Assembly: GCF_900169065.1 (NCBI RefSeq)
Contig: NZ_FXZB01000002.1
Location: 1-64,000, forward strand
Source: Brevibacterium aurantiacum
GTDB lineage: Bacteria > Actinomycetota > Actinomycetes > Actinomycetales > Brevibacteriaceae
Reading direction: 5' to 3'
DNA: 64,000 nucleotides
The position numbers and the translations under genes were made by a program. Below are positions 42,699-53,276 of this stretch, in pieces. Position 1 is the stretch's first letter. Each line of letters begins with the position of its first letter. The notes beneath the pieces are model-generated. The model saw only the letters and a list, made by a program, of their open reading frames with translations, did no database searches and was not told the DNA's origin.

Positions 42699-43553
42699 TC
42701 ACCGCAGGACGACAGTCCTCTTCCCGGCGAGGAACACGCGGCCGTCGCAGTGCCACTTCACGGCGTTGGACAGGGCCTTGCACTCGGCGTCACGACCGGC
42801 GGCCACGAGGTCCTTGGGGCCGAAGGAGTGGTCGACCTCGACGAGCTGCTGGGCGATGATCGGGCCCTCGTCGAGTTCGCTGTCGACGAAGTGTGCGGTC
42901 GCCCCGACGGTCTTGACTCCCCGCTCCCATGCCTGGTGATAGGGCTTGGCGCCCTTGAACGAGGGCAGGAACGAGTGGTGGATGTTGTTGGCCTTGCCTG
43001 TCAGCTCCCGTGCCAGGTCGTCGGAGAGGACCTGCATGTAGCGGGCGAGGACGACGAGGTCGATTTCGAAGCGGTCGACGAGTTCGAGCAGCTTCGCCTC
43101 CGCCTCCGGCTTCGTCTCCTTGGTCACCGGGATGCGGAAGAACGGGATGTGGTGCCATTCGACGAGTTCACGGTGGTCGGGGTGATTGGACACCACGGCC
43201 GCGATCTCGATGGGCAGCTCACCGACCTGGGCGCGGAAGAGCAGATCGTTGAGGCAGTGCTCGAACTTCGAGACCATGATGAGGACCCGACGCTTCTCCC
43301 CCTCCGGCCACAGCTTCCACGACGCCTCGAAATCGGTGCCGATGCCTTCGAAGTCCGCGCGCAGTGCCTCGATCGCGCCCTGCGACTCGTCCTGGAGACT
43401 GAAGTCGATCCTGAGGAACAGACGCTCGGTGTACTGATCGTCGAACTGCTTGAGCTCCTTGATGTCACCGCTGTGAGTGAGGAGGGCTCCGGTCACGGCG
43501 TGGGTGATTCCCGGCCGTTCGTCGCATTCCAGGGTGAAGACGTAATCCTGCAT
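42699..43553 (-). CDS. purU: PurU: formyltetrahydrofolate deformylase
   Basis: This 284-residue enzyme hydrolyses 10-formyl-THF to formate and THF. An N-terminal ACT domain (VFTLECDERPGITHAVTGAL) precedes the formyltransferase-fold domain with catalytic block NNIHHSFLPSFKGAKPY and AHFVDSELDEGPII. Next to sarcosine oxidase, which loads THF with one-carbon units, it would recycle free THF. I chose ATG 43553 because it lies 8 bases after GGAAG. A CTCAA..TTGAG dyad lies upstream. Confidence 0.92.
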   Translation of the reverse strand: MQDYVFTLECDERPGITHAVTGALLTHSGDIKELKQFDDQYTERLFLRIDFSLQDESQGAIEALRADFEGIGTDFEASWKLWPEGEKRRVLIMVSKFEHCLNDLLFRAQVGELPIEIAAVVSNHPDHRELVEWHHIPFFRIPVTKETKPEAEAKLLELVDRFEIDLVVLARYMQVLSDDLARELTGKANNIHHSFLPSFKGAKPYHQAWERGVKTVGATAHFVDSELDEGPIIAQQLVEVDHSFGPKDLVAAGRDAECKALSNAVKWHCDGRVFLAGKRTVVLR

Positions 43554-43611
43554 ATCCACTGCTTCCTTGCTCGATGGGTGTACTCAATCATTGGTTGAGA
43601 GGCTCACATTG

Positions 43612-43662
43612 GTCACCTTCAACCGCCCGTCACCTTCAACCGTCAGTCACCGTCAGCCGTTG
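43612..43662. repeat. 17-bp tandem repeat (three copies) over the soxG stop
   Basis: GTCACCTTCAACCG begins at 43612 and 43629. A third unit at 43646 reads GTCACCGTCAGCCG. The period is exactly 17 bases. The third unit contains the last codons and stop of soxG, so unit loss or gain would alter the protein end. Confidence 0.75.
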
Positions 43663-44333
43663 CTGAGGAACTCCGCCATGCCGTCGAGCAGCCACCGGAC
43701 CGCGAAGTCCGCGAAGCTCGCCCGCGGGTAGACCCGGTACTCGAGTTCAGCCGAATGGTGGAGGATGACCGGCACCGGCCCCATCTGAGTCGAGATCGCC
43801 TGGCCGACGCCGAAGGCACGCGGGTGCAGATCCGCGCGCACGCTCTTCTCCAGCACCTCACGGGCCTTCACGCCGGTGAGTTCGAGGATCGTGCGGTTGG
43901 CCGAGAGATCCACGGCCTGCCCGGGCAGTCCCTCAAGGGCCGCCTCGGCGACGAGGGTCTCCCCCGGTCGCTGCCGCCGGGAGACGTCGACGGTGAGGAA
44001 TTCGTCGGGGCTCAGCCACAGGGTGTGCAGGCCGGCCTCGTCCCCGGTGACCTCGCCGACCCGACCGGGCAGGGTGATCCCAAGAGCAGATTCGAGCGCC
44101 TCCGCCGAGGCTGTTCCCGGGGTGGCGCGCAATCCGAGCTGGACAGCGAAGCTGCGTTCGCGCAGGCCAACGGCCTGCCCGCCGAGTTCGGTGGCGCGGG
44201 CCATGTCCTCGCCGAGGTGGGCTGCCGGTGAGGTACGCAAGCTATCGAGCACCTCGGCGTCGGTCTCGAAGCTGTGCTGCGCAGTGGAGGACTGGGTCTG
44301 ACTCTGCTGGGTCGTCTGTGTGGTGTCAGCCAT
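43653..44333 (-). CDS. soxG: Sarcosine oxidase gamma subunit
   Basis: This 226-residue SoxG of the heterotetrameric sarcosine oxidase has a folate-binding GcvT-like fold. [30 protein letters not shown] and [20 protein letters not shown] are typical. The N-terminus is rich in Thr, Gln and Ser ([12 protein letters not shown]), longer than usual. ATG 44333 overlaps the soxA end by 8 bases, indicating coupled translation. Confidence 0.9.
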   Translation of the reverse strand: MADTTQTTQQSQTQSSTAQHSFETDAEVLDSLRTSPAAHLGEDMARATELGGQAVGLRERSFAVQLGLRATPGTASAEALESALGITLPGRVGEVTGDEAGLHTLWLSPDEFLTVDVSRRQRPGETLVAEAALEGLPGQAVDLSANRTILELTGVKAREVLEKSVRADLHPRAFGVGQAISTQMGPVPVILHHSAELEYRVYPRASFADFAVRWLLDGMAEFLSNG

Positions 44334-47271
44334 CGCGGCGGTTCCCTTCTGGATCGTAGAAGACGGGTGAGGTGATCTCGACGTCGACGAGTGTCCCGCC
44401 GACCGGGGACTGGATGATCTCGCCGGTCCGGTTCCGGCCGTTCTCGACCATCGCCAGGCCAAAGGGCCTGTCCATGCTCGGTGAGATGTAGGACGAGGTG
44501 ACGTGCCCGATCATCGGGACCGGGCCCGCCTCCGGGGTGATCGGTGTGCCCGAGGTGATGAGCTGAGCACCTTCGGCCAGACGGGTCGTGCCGTCGACGG
44601 GTAGGACCCCGACGAGGTGCTTGCGGTCCTCGCGTGCCGTGTCGATGCGCGAGTAGGAGCGTTTGCCGATGAAGTCCTTGAGCTTCGAGACGATCCACTC
44701 CATGCCGGCATCCTGTGGGGTCACGGTGCCGTCGGTGTCCTGACCGACGATGATGAAGCCCTTCTCCGCGCGGAGGACGTGCATGGTCTCGGTGCCGTAC
44801 GGGGTGATGTCGAACTCAGCACCCGCCTCGGCGACGGCCTCCCACACGGCCAGACCATAGAAGTTCTCCACATTGATCTCGAAGGCGAGCTCACCGGAGA
44901 ACGAGATGCGGCAGATGCGGGCCGGAATCCCGCCCGCCAGGGTCGTCTCCCGAAAGCCCATGAACTCGAAGGCCTCGTTGGACACATCCAGGTGCGGGGC
45001 GAGCTTGGCGATGACCTCGCGGGATTTGGGTCCGGCGACCGCGACGGTCGACCATTCTTCCGTCACCGAGGTGAAGACGACGTCGAGCTCGGGCCATTCG
45101 GTCTGGTGCCATTCCTCCAGCCATTCGAGGACGGTGGCCGCGCCTCCTGTCGTCGTGGTCATGTAGTAGCGGTCGTCTGCCACGCGCAGGGTGACGCCGT
45201 CGTCGAAGACCATGCCGTCGGGTTTGCACATGAGTCCGTAGCGGCCCTTGCCGACCTTGAGCTTGGCGAAGCCGTTGGTGTAGATCTGGCCGAGGAACGC
45301 ACCGGCGTCGGTGCCGCGGATCTCGATCTTGCCCAGTGTCGACGCGTCCTGGAAGCCGACGGATTCCCGCACGGCCTTGCATTCGCGCAGCACCGCCGCG
45401 TCCATGTCCTCCCCGTCCTGCGGGTAGTACCAGGGTCGCTTCCACTGGCCGACGTCTTCGAATTCGGCACCGTGGTCGACATGCCATGGGTGGATCGAGG
45501 TGATCCGGGCCGGGTCGAAGAGCTCGCCCTTGCGTCGTCCGGCCAGTGCCGCGAAGGGCACTGGGGCAAACGGTGCGCGGAAGGTCGTGTGCCCGACTGC
45601 GCCGAGATCCGACTCCCCCAGCACAGTCGCGATGGCGCCGATGGCGTTGACCGCACTCGTCTTGCCCTGATCGCCGCCCGTCGAGATCGAGGTGTAGCGC
45701 TTGATGTGCTCGACCGAGCGCATGCCCGCGTCCATCGCCCGCTGCACGTCGGCCACGGACTGGTCGCGCTGAAAGTCGATGAAGTGCGTGGTCAGCGCCG
45801 TGTGATCATCATCCGCCGAGGTGACCAGCCACAGTGGGCGAGCCGGCGCGTAGGTCATCGGCTCGGCCGCGGGAATGTCGAGCGGACCGGCGAAACCGGT
45901 GCGCTTCGCGGCCGCATGCCCGGCCTCGGCGCCCTGTTTGAGAGCTGCCTCGAGCGAGTAGTCGCCGTTGACTGCGCCGACCGTGAACTGATCGCGCACG
46001 GGCCTGCTCGGGACGAAGGCAGCGATGTCTTTCCGCCACTCGATCGGCCCCTTGCGCTGTCCGTGCAGGTGGATCACGGGTGAGAATCCGCCGGCCACGG
46101 CCAGCAGGTCCACGTCGATGACCTCGGACTCGCCGGTGGCCACACCGTCGACGTCGAGGCCCGAGACGGTGACCTGGCTGATGCGTCCGGCAGGCCCCTC
46201 ACCTGCGGTGTCGCTGACCGCGGAGCCGAGGATGAGCCGGGTTCCCGTGTCCCGAGCAACAGATTCTGCCATCGCCGAGGCGGTGGTGCGGGAGTCGATG
46301 ATCGCCGGCACCTCGATGCCTGCCGCGTGCAGATCGGCCAGCAGTTCGTAGGCAGAGTCGTTCGTCGCGGCGATCGCGACGGACTGCCCAGCGGCGACAC
46401 CGAAGCGGTTGAGGTAGGTGCGCACGGCGGAGGCGAGCATGATGCCCGGACGGTCGTTGTCGGCGAATACGATCGGGCGTTCGTGGGCTCCGGTGGCCAG
46501 CACGACCTGCTGGGCTCGGATGTGCCAGACCCGTTGGCGTGTGCCGGGGCGGGACCTGGTGCTGCCCTGCGCACTCTCTCCTCCGTTTTCGACGAGCTCA
46601 AGGGTGCGGTCCTCGAGGGCGACGAAGTAGTTCGAGTCGTAGCTGCCGAACACGGTCGTGTTCGCTCGGTACGTGAGTTCCTCCGCCTCGGCGAAGGAGG
46701 CAACGGTGGACGCGATCCACTCGCTCGCGGGCACACCGTCGATGGTCTCTGACGAACTCGACAGCAGCGATCCACCGGGGGCGGCTCTGTCATCGAGCAG
46801 CAGCGTCCGGGCCCCGGTCTTTCCGGCCTCGCGGGCGGCGGCCAGACCGGCGGGTCCGGCACCGATGACGAGCACGTCGGTGTGCACGTGCTTGTGCTCG
46901 TAGACGAGTCCATCCTGACCTGGGTCGAGAATGCCCAGCCCTGCCAGGTAGTCGGCTTCGAGGCCTTCGGTGATGGGCACACGGGTGGCCGGCAGCATGG
47001 ATTCGCTGACGTCGCCGGGGATGCGACCCTTGACGCGGACCAGGGCGTTGGACTCTTCGATTCCGGCGCTGAGGACGCCGCGCGCCCGGCCCAAATAGGT
47101 CGAGTTGCCGCAGTCGATGCGTCCGGCGGCGATGAGGGCGCTGGCGATCGTGTCCCCGGCGAAGCCCGAGTACTGCGTTCCTTCCACGCGGAAGCTGACG
47201 GGTCGCGTGCGGTCGATGCCGGTGGCGTGATCGAAGCGGGGCGAACCGGACGGATGGGTGGAGTGCGTCAT
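44326..47271 (-). CDS. soxA: Sarcosine oxidase alpha subunit
   Basis: This 981-residue SoxA binds NAD and, with THF, channels the one-carbon unit from sarcosine. The N-terminal redox part contains [20 protein letters not shown] and the second nucleotide motif [20 protein letters not shown]. The C-terminal about 380 residues are a GcvT-like folate domain ([20 protein letters not shown]). It is full length and overlaps soxD by 4 bases and soxG by 8. Confidence 0.95.
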   Translation of the reverse strand: MTHSTHPSGSPRFDHATGIDRTRPVSFRVEGTQYSGFAGDTIASALIAAGRIDCGNSTYLGRARGVLSAGIEESNALVRVKGRIPGDVSESMLPATRVPITEGLEADYLAGLGILDPGQDGLVYEHKHVHTDVLVIGAGPAGLAAAREAGKTGARTLLLDDRAAPGGSLLSSSSETIDGVPASEWIASTVASFAEAEELTYRANTTVFGSYDSNYFVALEDRTLELVENGGESAQGSTRSRPGTRQRVWHIRAQQVVLATGAHERPIVFADNDRPGIMLASAVRTYLNRFGVAAGQSVAIAATNDSAYELLADLHAAGIEVPAIIDSRTTASAMAESVARDTGTRLILGSAVSDTAGEGPAGRISQVTVSGLDVDGVATGESEVIDVDLLAVAGGFSPVIHLHGQRKGPIEWRKDIAAFVPSRPVRDQFTVGAVNGDYSLEAALKQGAEAGHAAAKRTGFAGPLDIPAAEPMTYAPARPLWLVTSADDDHTALTTHFIDFQRDQSVADVQRAMDAGMRSVEHIKRYTSISTGGDQGKTSAVNAIGAIATVLGESDLGAVGHTTFRAPFAPVPFAALAGRRKGELFDPARITSIHPWHVDHGAEFEDVGQWKRPWYYPQDGEDMDAAVLRECKAVRESVGFQDASTLGKIEIRGTDAGAFLGQIYTNGFAKLKVGKGRYGLMCKPDGMVFDDGVTLRVADDRYYMTTTTGGAATVLEWLEEWHQTEWPELDVVFTSVTEEWSTVAVAGPKSREVIAKLAPHLDVSNEAFEFMGFRETTLAGGIPARICRISFSGELAFEINVENFYGLAVWEAVAEAGAEFDITPYGTETMHVLRAEKGFIIVGQDTDGTVTPQDAGMEWIVSKLKDFIGKRSYSRIDTAREDRKHLVGVLPVDGTTRLAEGAQLITSGTPITPEAGPVPMIGHVTSSYISPSMDRPFGLAMVENGRNRTGEIIQSPVGGTLVDVEITSPVFYDPEGNRRDG

Positions 47272-47600
47272 CGGACTCCTCCTGCAGAATCGGCGGTGGA
47301 CGGGGACTGTGGAGCAGCCTCGGCGAGGGTGTCGGGTCGGGGCTGGCCCATGGGGTAGATGGTGGTGAAGTCGTAGGTGACGGTGTCGCGGATGGCGTTG
47401 AACCATTTGCGGCAGCCGAGGCTGTGGCTCCATCGTTCGGCATAGGCGCCGCGGTCGTTGTCGCGGTAGAAGAGGAATTCGGCCCACTCTCTGTCACTGA
47501 GTGCGTGAGGGTCGGCCGGGTAGGGCACGTGTGCCTGGCCGCCGTAGTGGAATTCGGTTTCGTCGCGTGGCCCGCAGTTCGGGCAGCTGATGAGGAGCAT
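47268..47600 (-). CDS. soxD: Sarcosine oxidase delta subunit
   Basis: This 110-residue zinc-binding SoxD subunit has [20 protein letters not shown] with the first cysteine pair, then [20 protein letters not shown] and LGCRKWFNA with the other ligands. The C-terminal 30 residues are less conserved. It sits in standard order between soxB and soxA. Confidence 0.94.
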   Translation of the reverse strand: MLLISCPNCGPRDETEFHYGGQAHVPYPADPHALSDREWAEFLFYRDNDRGAYAERWSHSLGCRKWFNAIRDTVTYDFTTIYPMGQPRPDTLAEAAPQSPSTADSAGGVR

Positions 47601-47626
47601 GGCTGATCCTTTGGTCTCGGGTTCGC

Positions 47627-48844
47627 TCAGTGCGCCACGGCTGCGGCGCCGTGCTCGTCGATGAGGTGACCGGTTTCGAACCGGTCGAGGGCGTAGGGGG
47701 CATTGAGCGGGTGGGGTTCGTCATTGGCGATGGTGTGGGCGAAGGTCAGTCCGGCCGCGGGTGTGCCCTTGAAGCCGCCCGTGCCCCAACCGCAGTTAGC
47801 GTAGAGACCCTGGACCTCGGTCTTCGACACGATCGGTGAGGCATCGAGGGTGACGTCGACGATGCCGCCCCAGGTGCGCAGCACATGGGCACGGGCGAAG
47901 ATCGGGAACAGTTCGACAGCGGCGGCCAGCTGTTCTTCGATGACGTGGAAGCCGCCTCGTTGGCCATAGCCGTTGTAGGAGTCGACGCCGGCGCCCATGA
48001 CGAGTTCGCCCTTGTGCGCCTGGGAGACGTAGACGTGGACGTGGTTGGACATGACGACGGTCGGGTGCACGGGTTCGAAGAGCTCGGACACGAGTGCCTG
48101 GAGTGGGTGGGACTGGATCGGCAGGCGGATGCCGGCCATGTCTGCCAGCACCGAGGAGTCTCCGGCCACGCACATGGCGACCTTCTCGGTGGCGATGCTG
48201 CCGCGGGTGGTTTCGACGCCGATGACCTTGTCGCCGATGCGTTCGATCCCGGTGACCTCGCAGTTCTGGATGATGTCGACGCCCATCTCATCGCACTTGC
48301 GGGCGAAGGCCCAGGCGACGTGATCGTGCTTGGCGATGCCGGCTCGCGGCTGATAGGTCGCGCCCATCACCGGGTAGCGCAGGTCGTCGCCGATGTTGAT
48401 GATCGGGCAGACTTCCTTGACCTGTTTGGGGTCGAGCCATTCGGCGTCGATGCCGTTGAGGGCATTCGCGTTGACGCGGCGTTGGGATTCGCGCACGTCC
48501 TGGAGTGTGTGGGCGAGGTTGAGGACCCCGCGCTGGGAGAACAGGAAGTCGTAGTCGAGTTCTTCCGGCAGCTGCTCCCAGAGTTTGAGCGACTTCTCGT
48601 AGATCGCCGCGGACTCGTCCCAGAGGTAGTTCGACCGGATGATGGTCGTGTTGCGGGCCATGTTCCCGCCGGCCAGCCAACCGCGCTCGAGGATGGCGAT
48701 GTTGGTCATGCCATGGTTCTTGGCCAGGTAGTACGCGGTGGCGAGTCCGTGTCCGCCGCCACCGATAATGACGGCTTCGTAGGACTTCTTCGGCTCCGGA
48801 TTGCGCCACAGGAAGTCGGGATGCTCGGGGAGCTGGTCGGCCAT
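47627..48844 (-). CDS. soxB: Sarcosine oxidase beta subunit
   Basis: This 405-residue catalytic flavoprotein of sarcosine oxidase demethylates sarcosine to glycine. The FAD Rossmann motif is [16 protein letters not shown], and [18 protein letters not shown] lies around the covalent FMN site. It has no signal peptide, so it is cytosolic. ATG 48844 follows AAGGAG. It is the first gene of the operon soxB-D-A-G with purU downstream, and is divergent from a GntR regulator. Confidence 0.95.
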   Translation of the reverse strand: MADQLPEHPDFLWRNPEPKKSYEAVIIGGGGHGLATAYYLAKNHGMTNIAILERGWLAGGNMARNTTIIRSNYLWDESAAIYEKSLKLWEQLPEELDYDFLFSQRGVLNLAHTLQDVRESQRRVNANALNGIDAEWLDPKQVKEVCPIINIGDDLRYPVMGATYQPRAGIAKHDHVAWAFARKCDEMGVDIIQNCEVTGIERIGDKVIGVETTRGSIATEKVAMCVAGDSSVLADMAGIRLPIQSHPLQALVSELFEPVHPTVVMSNHVHVYVSQAHKGELVMGAGVDSYNGYGQRGGFHVIEEQLAAAVELFPIFARAHVLRTWGGIVDVTLDASPIVSKTEVQGLYANCGWGTGGFKGTPAAGLTFAHTIANDEPHPLNAPYALDRFETGHLIDEHGAAAVAH

Positions 48845-48862
48845 GCGATCTCCTTCGACCGT

Positions 48863-48885
48863 TTGATCATCAACTAATATATCAG
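48863..48885. promoter_or_regulatory. Operator/promoter between soxB and the GntR regulator
   Basis: TTGATCATCAA (48863-48873) is a dyad of the kind bound by FCD-type GntR proteins. CTAATATATCAG follows directly. On the soxB strand TATATT is a fair -10 box. A repressor here would overlap the soxB promoter. Confidence 0.5.
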
Positions 48886-48950
48886 GTGTGTTCCTGTAGT
48901 CTATGACGAGGAAAAGCAAATGCGCAATAGGAATTCTCGGGAGTGTGGAA

Positions 48951-49613
48951 ATGGATTCGACGGCTGACGCAGTGTCGCAGAAGATGTCCCTGGCCGCGCG
49001 TGCCTACGAGATCCTGCGCCACCGCCTCATCATGCTCGACATCGCTCCCGGCGACCCCATCAACGAGGCAGCTCTGAGCGCCGAGCTCGACGTCGGACGG
49101 ACGCCTATCAGGGAGGCGCTCAAGCGCCTGGAGAGCGACCACCTCGTCGTCTCCTACCCGCGCCGGGGCACGTTCGCGAGCAACGTCGATCTCAAGGATC
49201 TATCCACGATCTCCGAGATGCGTGAGGTTCTCGAGCCCATCGCCGCCCGCAAGGCCGCCCGCAACATCACCCCCGAGCGCCGACGAGCCTTCGAAGCCAC
49301 GATCGCCGACCTGCGGGAGCTGAAGGAGACCGACGAACCGCGCGCTCTCATGGAGCGCGACCTCGAGGTCCACCGCCTCATCTACTCCTCGGTGGACAAC
49401 CCCCACCTCATGGAGACTCTCGTGCGCCTCGACGATCTGGCGACTCGGATCTGGTGCCTCGTCATCCCCCGCATTCCCGACCTCATCGGCCATATCCGCG
49501 AGCACATCGATCTGCTCGAAGCGATCCTCGAAGGCAAGGAGTCAGCGGTCGAGGCACACGCGGCCGAACACGTCCGCGACTTCGACACGACCCTGCGCGC
49601 CGCCCTGCGCTGA
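48951..49613 (+). CDS. GntR-family (FCD) transcriptional regulator of the sox operon
   Basis: This 220-residue regulator has an N-terminal winged helix ([20 protein letters not shown], then [20 protein letters not shown]) and a helical FCD effector domain with metal-site histidines in [20 protein letters not shown]. Being divergent from soxB, it most likely controls sarcosine or glycine betaine breakdown. I chose ATG 48951 behind GGGAG; the frame is open further upstream. A strong terminator follows. Confidence 0.87.
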   Translation: MDSTADAVSQKMSLAARAYEILRHRLIMLDIAPGDPINEAALSAELDVGRTPIREALKRLESDHLVVSYPRRGTFASNVDLKDLSTISEMREVLEPIAARKAARNITPERRRAFEATIADLRELKETDEPRALMERDLEVHRLIYSSVDNPHLMETLVRLDDLATRIWCLVIPRIPDLIGHIREHIDLLEAILEGKESAVEAHAAEHVRDFDTTLRAALR

Positions 49614-49640
49614 GGGGGCTCGCACCGCAGAAGGACACGA

Positions 49641-49680
49641 CGAAGCCCCCGCAGAATCAGTTGATTCTGCGGGGGCTTCG
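49641..49680. terminator. Bidirectional rho-independent terminator
   Basis: CGAAGCCCCCGCAGAATCA (49641-49659) and TGATTCTGCGGGGGCTTCG (49662-49680) are perfect 19-bp arms with a 2-base gap, followed by TTAATT. It serves the convergent GntR and cytochrome-b-like genes. Confidence 0.92.
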
Positions 49681-49745
49681 TTAATTAGGCAACGGCACCA
49701 GCTTCGGACTCGAGGCCCAGCGGCCAGGCGCCGACGAGTTGAGGC

Positions 49746-52286
49746 CTAGCGGCTCGACACCCGTCCGAACGCGTTCGCGATCGGGGCCAGCAGCAGCGGC
49801 CTGGCGGCGAACCAACCGGCCACGACCACGACCATCGCGATGAGGAACCAGACGAGTCCGGCCCAACCGAGCATCTCGGTACCCGCGAACATGTAGCCGA
49901 GGTTGTGCCGCAGTCCGGTCGTGAACACGAGGAACACGTGGACGAGGATGAAGAACACGAAGAACAGCATCGTCGGGAAGTGGATCGCCCGCGCCAGCGG
50001 CGCCGGGTAGATCTTGTTCAGCGTCGTGGCGTTCTTCGGCCACCATTCGCTCATCCGCACACCCGTGATCGCGGCCAGCGGGGCGGCGATGAACACGATG
50101 ATGAAGTACATCAGCTGCTGGAGAGCGTTGTAGTTGACCCATGCATCTTCCATCGGCCATTCCATCGTTCCGTACTGCAGCGCCGCCGACAGCGCGTTGG
50201 GGAACACTTCCCAACTGGTCGGCACGATGCGCGCCCAGTGCCCGGAGACGAAGAGCAGCACGACGAAGACCACACCATTGGCCAGCCACAGCAGATCGAG
50301 GCTCGTGTGCAGCCAGAGGTTGATGCTGATCTTCTTCCCACCCTTCTTCGGGGTGTAGAACGCCGGCGGCTTCTGCTGGTGACGCACCTGCAGACCCGAA
50401 CGGATGATGAGCACCATGAAGAAGATGTTGAGGAAGTGCGTCCACCGCACCCAGCCCGGGAAACCGGGATCGACGAATTCCGGGATGTGGTATTCGCCCG
50501 GGTAGCGCTCGAGGAACTCCGGCACACCCGGCAGTGTCGTGACACCACGAGCGGCGAGGATGAGGATCCCGGCCACGACGATGAGTCCGCCGAGTCCCAG
50601 CCCGACGAGTTTGGACCACTGTCCCAGCGACTTCGAACCGATCATGACCGGTTCCTTCTTCACTGCGGGCTTCGCCGAGGCAGTGCTGCCCGAACCGGAC
50701 GATGTGGCCTTCGCAGCCGGTGCCGTCTTCGCAGCCGGCTTGTCCGCGGTGCGTGCGGCAGCCTTGTCGTCGGCCTTCGCGGCGGGCTTGGCCATCGGTT
50801 TGCGCTGAGCGGGCTTGTCCGCCGCCTTCGCCGCAGGCTTGGCCATCGGCTTGCGCTGAGCGGGCTTCTTCTCGGCTCCGTCGGAGGACTTGTCCGACGC
50901 CGCGGCGGCTCCCGCTGCCACAGCACCTGCACCGGCAGCGGCTCCCGCACCGGCGGCTCCCGCACCGGCACCGACACCACCGATTCCGGCGCGTCGACCC
51001 TGGGGCTTCTTCTCACCGGATCCGTCAGCGGCGGCCGGCGTCGCACTCTGCTTCGCCTCGGCCGTCGATTGTGCATCCTCGGCAGGATTGCCGGCCTCGG
51101 CAGATGCGGCATCGGTCGACGTGGTCTCAGCGGCCTTGTCCTCGGTCGGAGCCGAAACGGCAGCCGAGCCTGCGGCAGGTTTCGCAGCGTGTGCAGGTGC
51201 GAACCCTTCCGGCGGCCAGGGGTCTCCCCCGGCAGTGCGGGGAAGTCCGCGACGCAGCGGAACATCGGAAAGCTCTCCGGAGCCCGAGCGGCCAGCAGCA
51301 GCTGCGGCCACACCGGCACCGGCAGCACCCGTGCCAGCAGCACCCGCGCCAGCAGCGGCGGCCGCGGGAGCAGCGGATGTCGATTCAGACGTGGAATCGG
51401 CTGACGTATCAGTCGAGGCGGCTTCGGCGGAATCGGGCTGAGCCGCAGATTCGTCCGCTGTGCTCTCGACAGGAGCGGATACAGCCGCTGCCGGAGCAGC
51501 ACCGGCGGCCGAGCCACCTGCAGCCTTGACCCCGGCGGGCGCGAAGCCTTCCGGCGGCCAGGGGTCTCCGCCCTCAACGCGCGGCAGACCACGGCGCAAC
51601 GGAACCTCGTCGGAGGGAGCAGATTCAGGGGCGGCAACGGCAGCGCCAGCCGCAGCTCCGACACCGGCCGTTGCAGCGGCGGCAGCCGGGGCAGCCGAGG
51701 ACTCTTCGTCCGACTCGACGGACGCCGCGTCCTCGGTCGAATCCTCGACAGGAGCGTCGTCTTCGACCGCAGGCTCTGCGGAAGCAGGCGCTTCGGCTGA
51801 CGCGGCGGGCGCGGCAGACGCACCGGTGGCCTTCACCCCGGCAGGAGCGAGACCTTCCGGGGGCCAGGGTTCTCCACCTTCGACGCGCGGCAGTCCCCGG
51901 CGCAGCGGAACTTCGGCCGCAGGAGCGGCTTCAGCAGGAGAGACATCGGCTGCATCGTCGTCATCGCCCGCCGTCGCAGCAGCGGCCGCACCGCCAGCAA
52001 TTCCGGCAGCGCCGGTGCCCGCCGCAACAGCAGCACCGGTCGACGAATCCTCGGCGGATTCCTCGACCGAGTCATCGACGGTCCCCGTCGATTCCTCAGC
52101 CTCGGTCACATCGGACTCGGCCGCCTCGGCGGGGGAACCTTCATCCAGTTCCTCCGTCTCGGCAGTCTTCGGCAGCCATGACGCGCCCTCTTCCAAGGGT
52201 TCACCGATGGTGCCCTCCGGGGGCCAGGGGTCTCCGCCTTCGACCCGTGGCAGACCCGAGCGCAGCGAACTGGAATAGGTTGCCAT
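49746..52286 (-). CDS. Cytochrome-b-like membrane protein with a long repeat-bearing Ala/Pro-rich N-terminus
   Basis: This is an 846-residue protein. Residues 1 to about 550 are low-complexity Ala/Ser/Pro/Glu sequence punctuated by four copies of GLPRxxGGxPWPPEG (11-25, 131-145, 233-247, 347-361). Two QRKPMAKPAAKA repeats follow. The last 290 residues are a di-heme-type membrane domain of about five helices with histidines in WTHFLNIFFM, LWLHTSLDLLW, ARAIHFPTML and FILVHVFLV. It lies 1 base after etfA, so it could pass electrons from ETF to the quinone pool. This role is inferred. The repeats may be docking modules. Confidence 0.75.
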   Translation of the reverse strand: MATYSSSLRSGLPRVEGGDPWPPEGTIGEPLEEGASWLPKTAETEELDEGSPAEAAESDVTEAEESTGTVDDSVEESAEDSSTGAAVAAGTGAAGIAGGAAAAATAGDDDDAADVSPAEAAPAAEVPLRRGLPRVEGGEPWPPEGLAPAGVKATGASAAPAASAEAPASAEPAVEDDAPVEDSTEDAASVESDEESSAAPAAAAATAGVGAAAGAAVAAPESAPSDEVPLRRGLPRVEGGDPWPPEGFAPAGVKAAGGSAAGAAPAAAVSAPVESTADESAAQPDSAEAASTDTSADSTSESTSAAPAAAAAGAGAAGTGAAGAGVAAAAAGRSGSGELSDVPLRRGLPRTAGGDPWPPEGFAPAHAAKPAAGSAAVSAPTEDKAAETTSTDAASAEAGNPAEDAQSTAEAKQSATPAAADGSGEKKPQGRRAGIGGVGAGAGAAGAGAAAGAGAVAAGAAAASDKSSDGAEKKPAQRKPMAKPAAKAADKPAQRKPMAKPAAKADDKAAARTADKPAAKTAPAAKATSSGSGSTASAKPAVKKEPVMIGSKSLGQWSKLVGLGLGGLIVVAGILILAARGVTTLPGVPEFLERYPGEYHIPEFVDPGFPGWVRWTHFLNIFFMVLIIRSGLQVRHQQKPPAFYTPKKGGKKISINLWLHTSLDLLWLANGVVFVVLLFVSGHWARIVPTSWEVFPNALSAALQYGTMEWPMEDAWVNYNALQQLMYFIIVFIAAPLAAITGVRMSEWWPKNATTLNKIYPAPLARAIHFPTMLFFVFFILVHVFLVFTTGLRHNLGYMFAGTEMLGWAGLVWFLIAMVVVVAGWFAARPLLLAPIANAFGRVSSR

Positions 52287-52287
52287 A

Positions 52288-53265
52288 TCAGGACTTGTTC
52301 TCGTTCAGTGATTCGATGGCCTGGGGAACGACCTTGAACAGGTCGCCGACGACGCCGAAATCGGCGATGTCGAAGATCGGGGCTTCGGCGTCCTTGTTGA
52401 CCGCGACGATGGTCTTCGAGGTCTGCATGCCGGCCTTGTGCTGAATCGCGCCGGAGATGCCGAGAGCCACATAGAGCTGCGGGGACACCGACACACCGGT
52501 CTGGCCGACCTGGTGCGACTGGGCGATGTAACCGGCGTCAACGGCCGCACGGGAGGCACCGACGGCAGCGCCGAGGGTGTCGGCGAATTCGCCGACGAGC
52601 TCGAAGGACTCCTCCGAACCGACGCCGCGACCACCGGAGACGACCTTCTGCGCGCCGCGCAGCTCGGGACGCGAGGAGGTTTCGACAACAGCTTCGAACG
52701 AATCGATCGCAGCCGAGCGCTTACCGGAATCGGCAACCTCGAGGGCCTGCGTGTTCGCGGCCTGTGCCTCGGCGCGGGCTTCGATCGAGCCCAGACGCAC
52801 GGTGACGATGGGCGCGCCGAAGGTCGGGGCCGACGAGGCGGTGTAGCCGCCGCCGTAAACGGAGTGGTTGGCCACAATGCCCTCGGAGTCGCGTTCGAGT
52901 CCGGTGGCGTCGACGGACACGGACGATCCGCTGCGCACAGCGTAGCGACCGGCGATGTCGCGACCGTCGAGAGTGTTGGGCACGAGCACGACGTCGGGAG
53001 CGGTGAGCTCCGCGGCTGCGGCGACGGCGTCGACGGCCGCGGTGCCGAGGTTGCCCTCGGCGGCTGCGGCGGTCAGGGTTGCCACGGCGCCGAGTTCGGC
53101 GGCCTTCTCGGCAGCGGCGTCGGCGCTGCCGGCGGCGAGCACGAGGGCGACGGGCGAGCCGATCTCAGCGGCTCCGCCGAGCAGTTCGGCGGCCGGCTTC
53201 TCCAGCTGGCCTTCGGCATCGGCGGTGAGGACGACGAGAATGGAGTCCTGCGGGAATTCTGACAT
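52288..53265 (-). CDS. etfA: Electron transfer flavoprotein alpha subunit
   Basis: This 325-residue ETF alpha has FAD-binding motif [20 protein letters not shown], then [11 protein letters not shown] and the [15 protein letters not shown] loop. With EtfB it collects electrons from acyl-CoA and similar dehydrogenases. The gene follows etfB with 11 bases between and precedes the cytochrome-b-like gene by 1 base, forming one operon. Confidence 0.96.
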   Translation of the reverse strand: MSEFPQDSILVVLTADAEGQLEKPAAELLGGAAEIGSPVALVLAAGSADAAAEKAAELGAVATLTAAAAEGNLGTAAVDAVAAAAELTAPDVVLVPNTLDGRDIAGRYAVRSGSSVSVDATGLERDSEGIVANHSVYGGGYTASSAPTFGAPIVTVRLGSIEARAEAQAANTQALEVADSGKRSAAIDSFEAVVETSSRPELRGAQKVVSGGRGVGSEESFELVGEFADTLGAAVGASRAAVDAGYIAQSHQVGQTGVSVSPQLYVALGISGAIQHKAGMQTSKTIVAVNKDAEAPIFDIADFGVVGDLFKVVPQAIESLNENKS

Positions 53266-53276
53266 GACGATTCTCC

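Noticed and set aside
43653..48844. Dimethylglycine dehydrogenase or glycine cleavage genes in place of sarcosine oxidase
   Set aside because: The four-subunit order B-D-A-G with the small zinc subunit is specific to heterotetrameric sarcosine oxidase.
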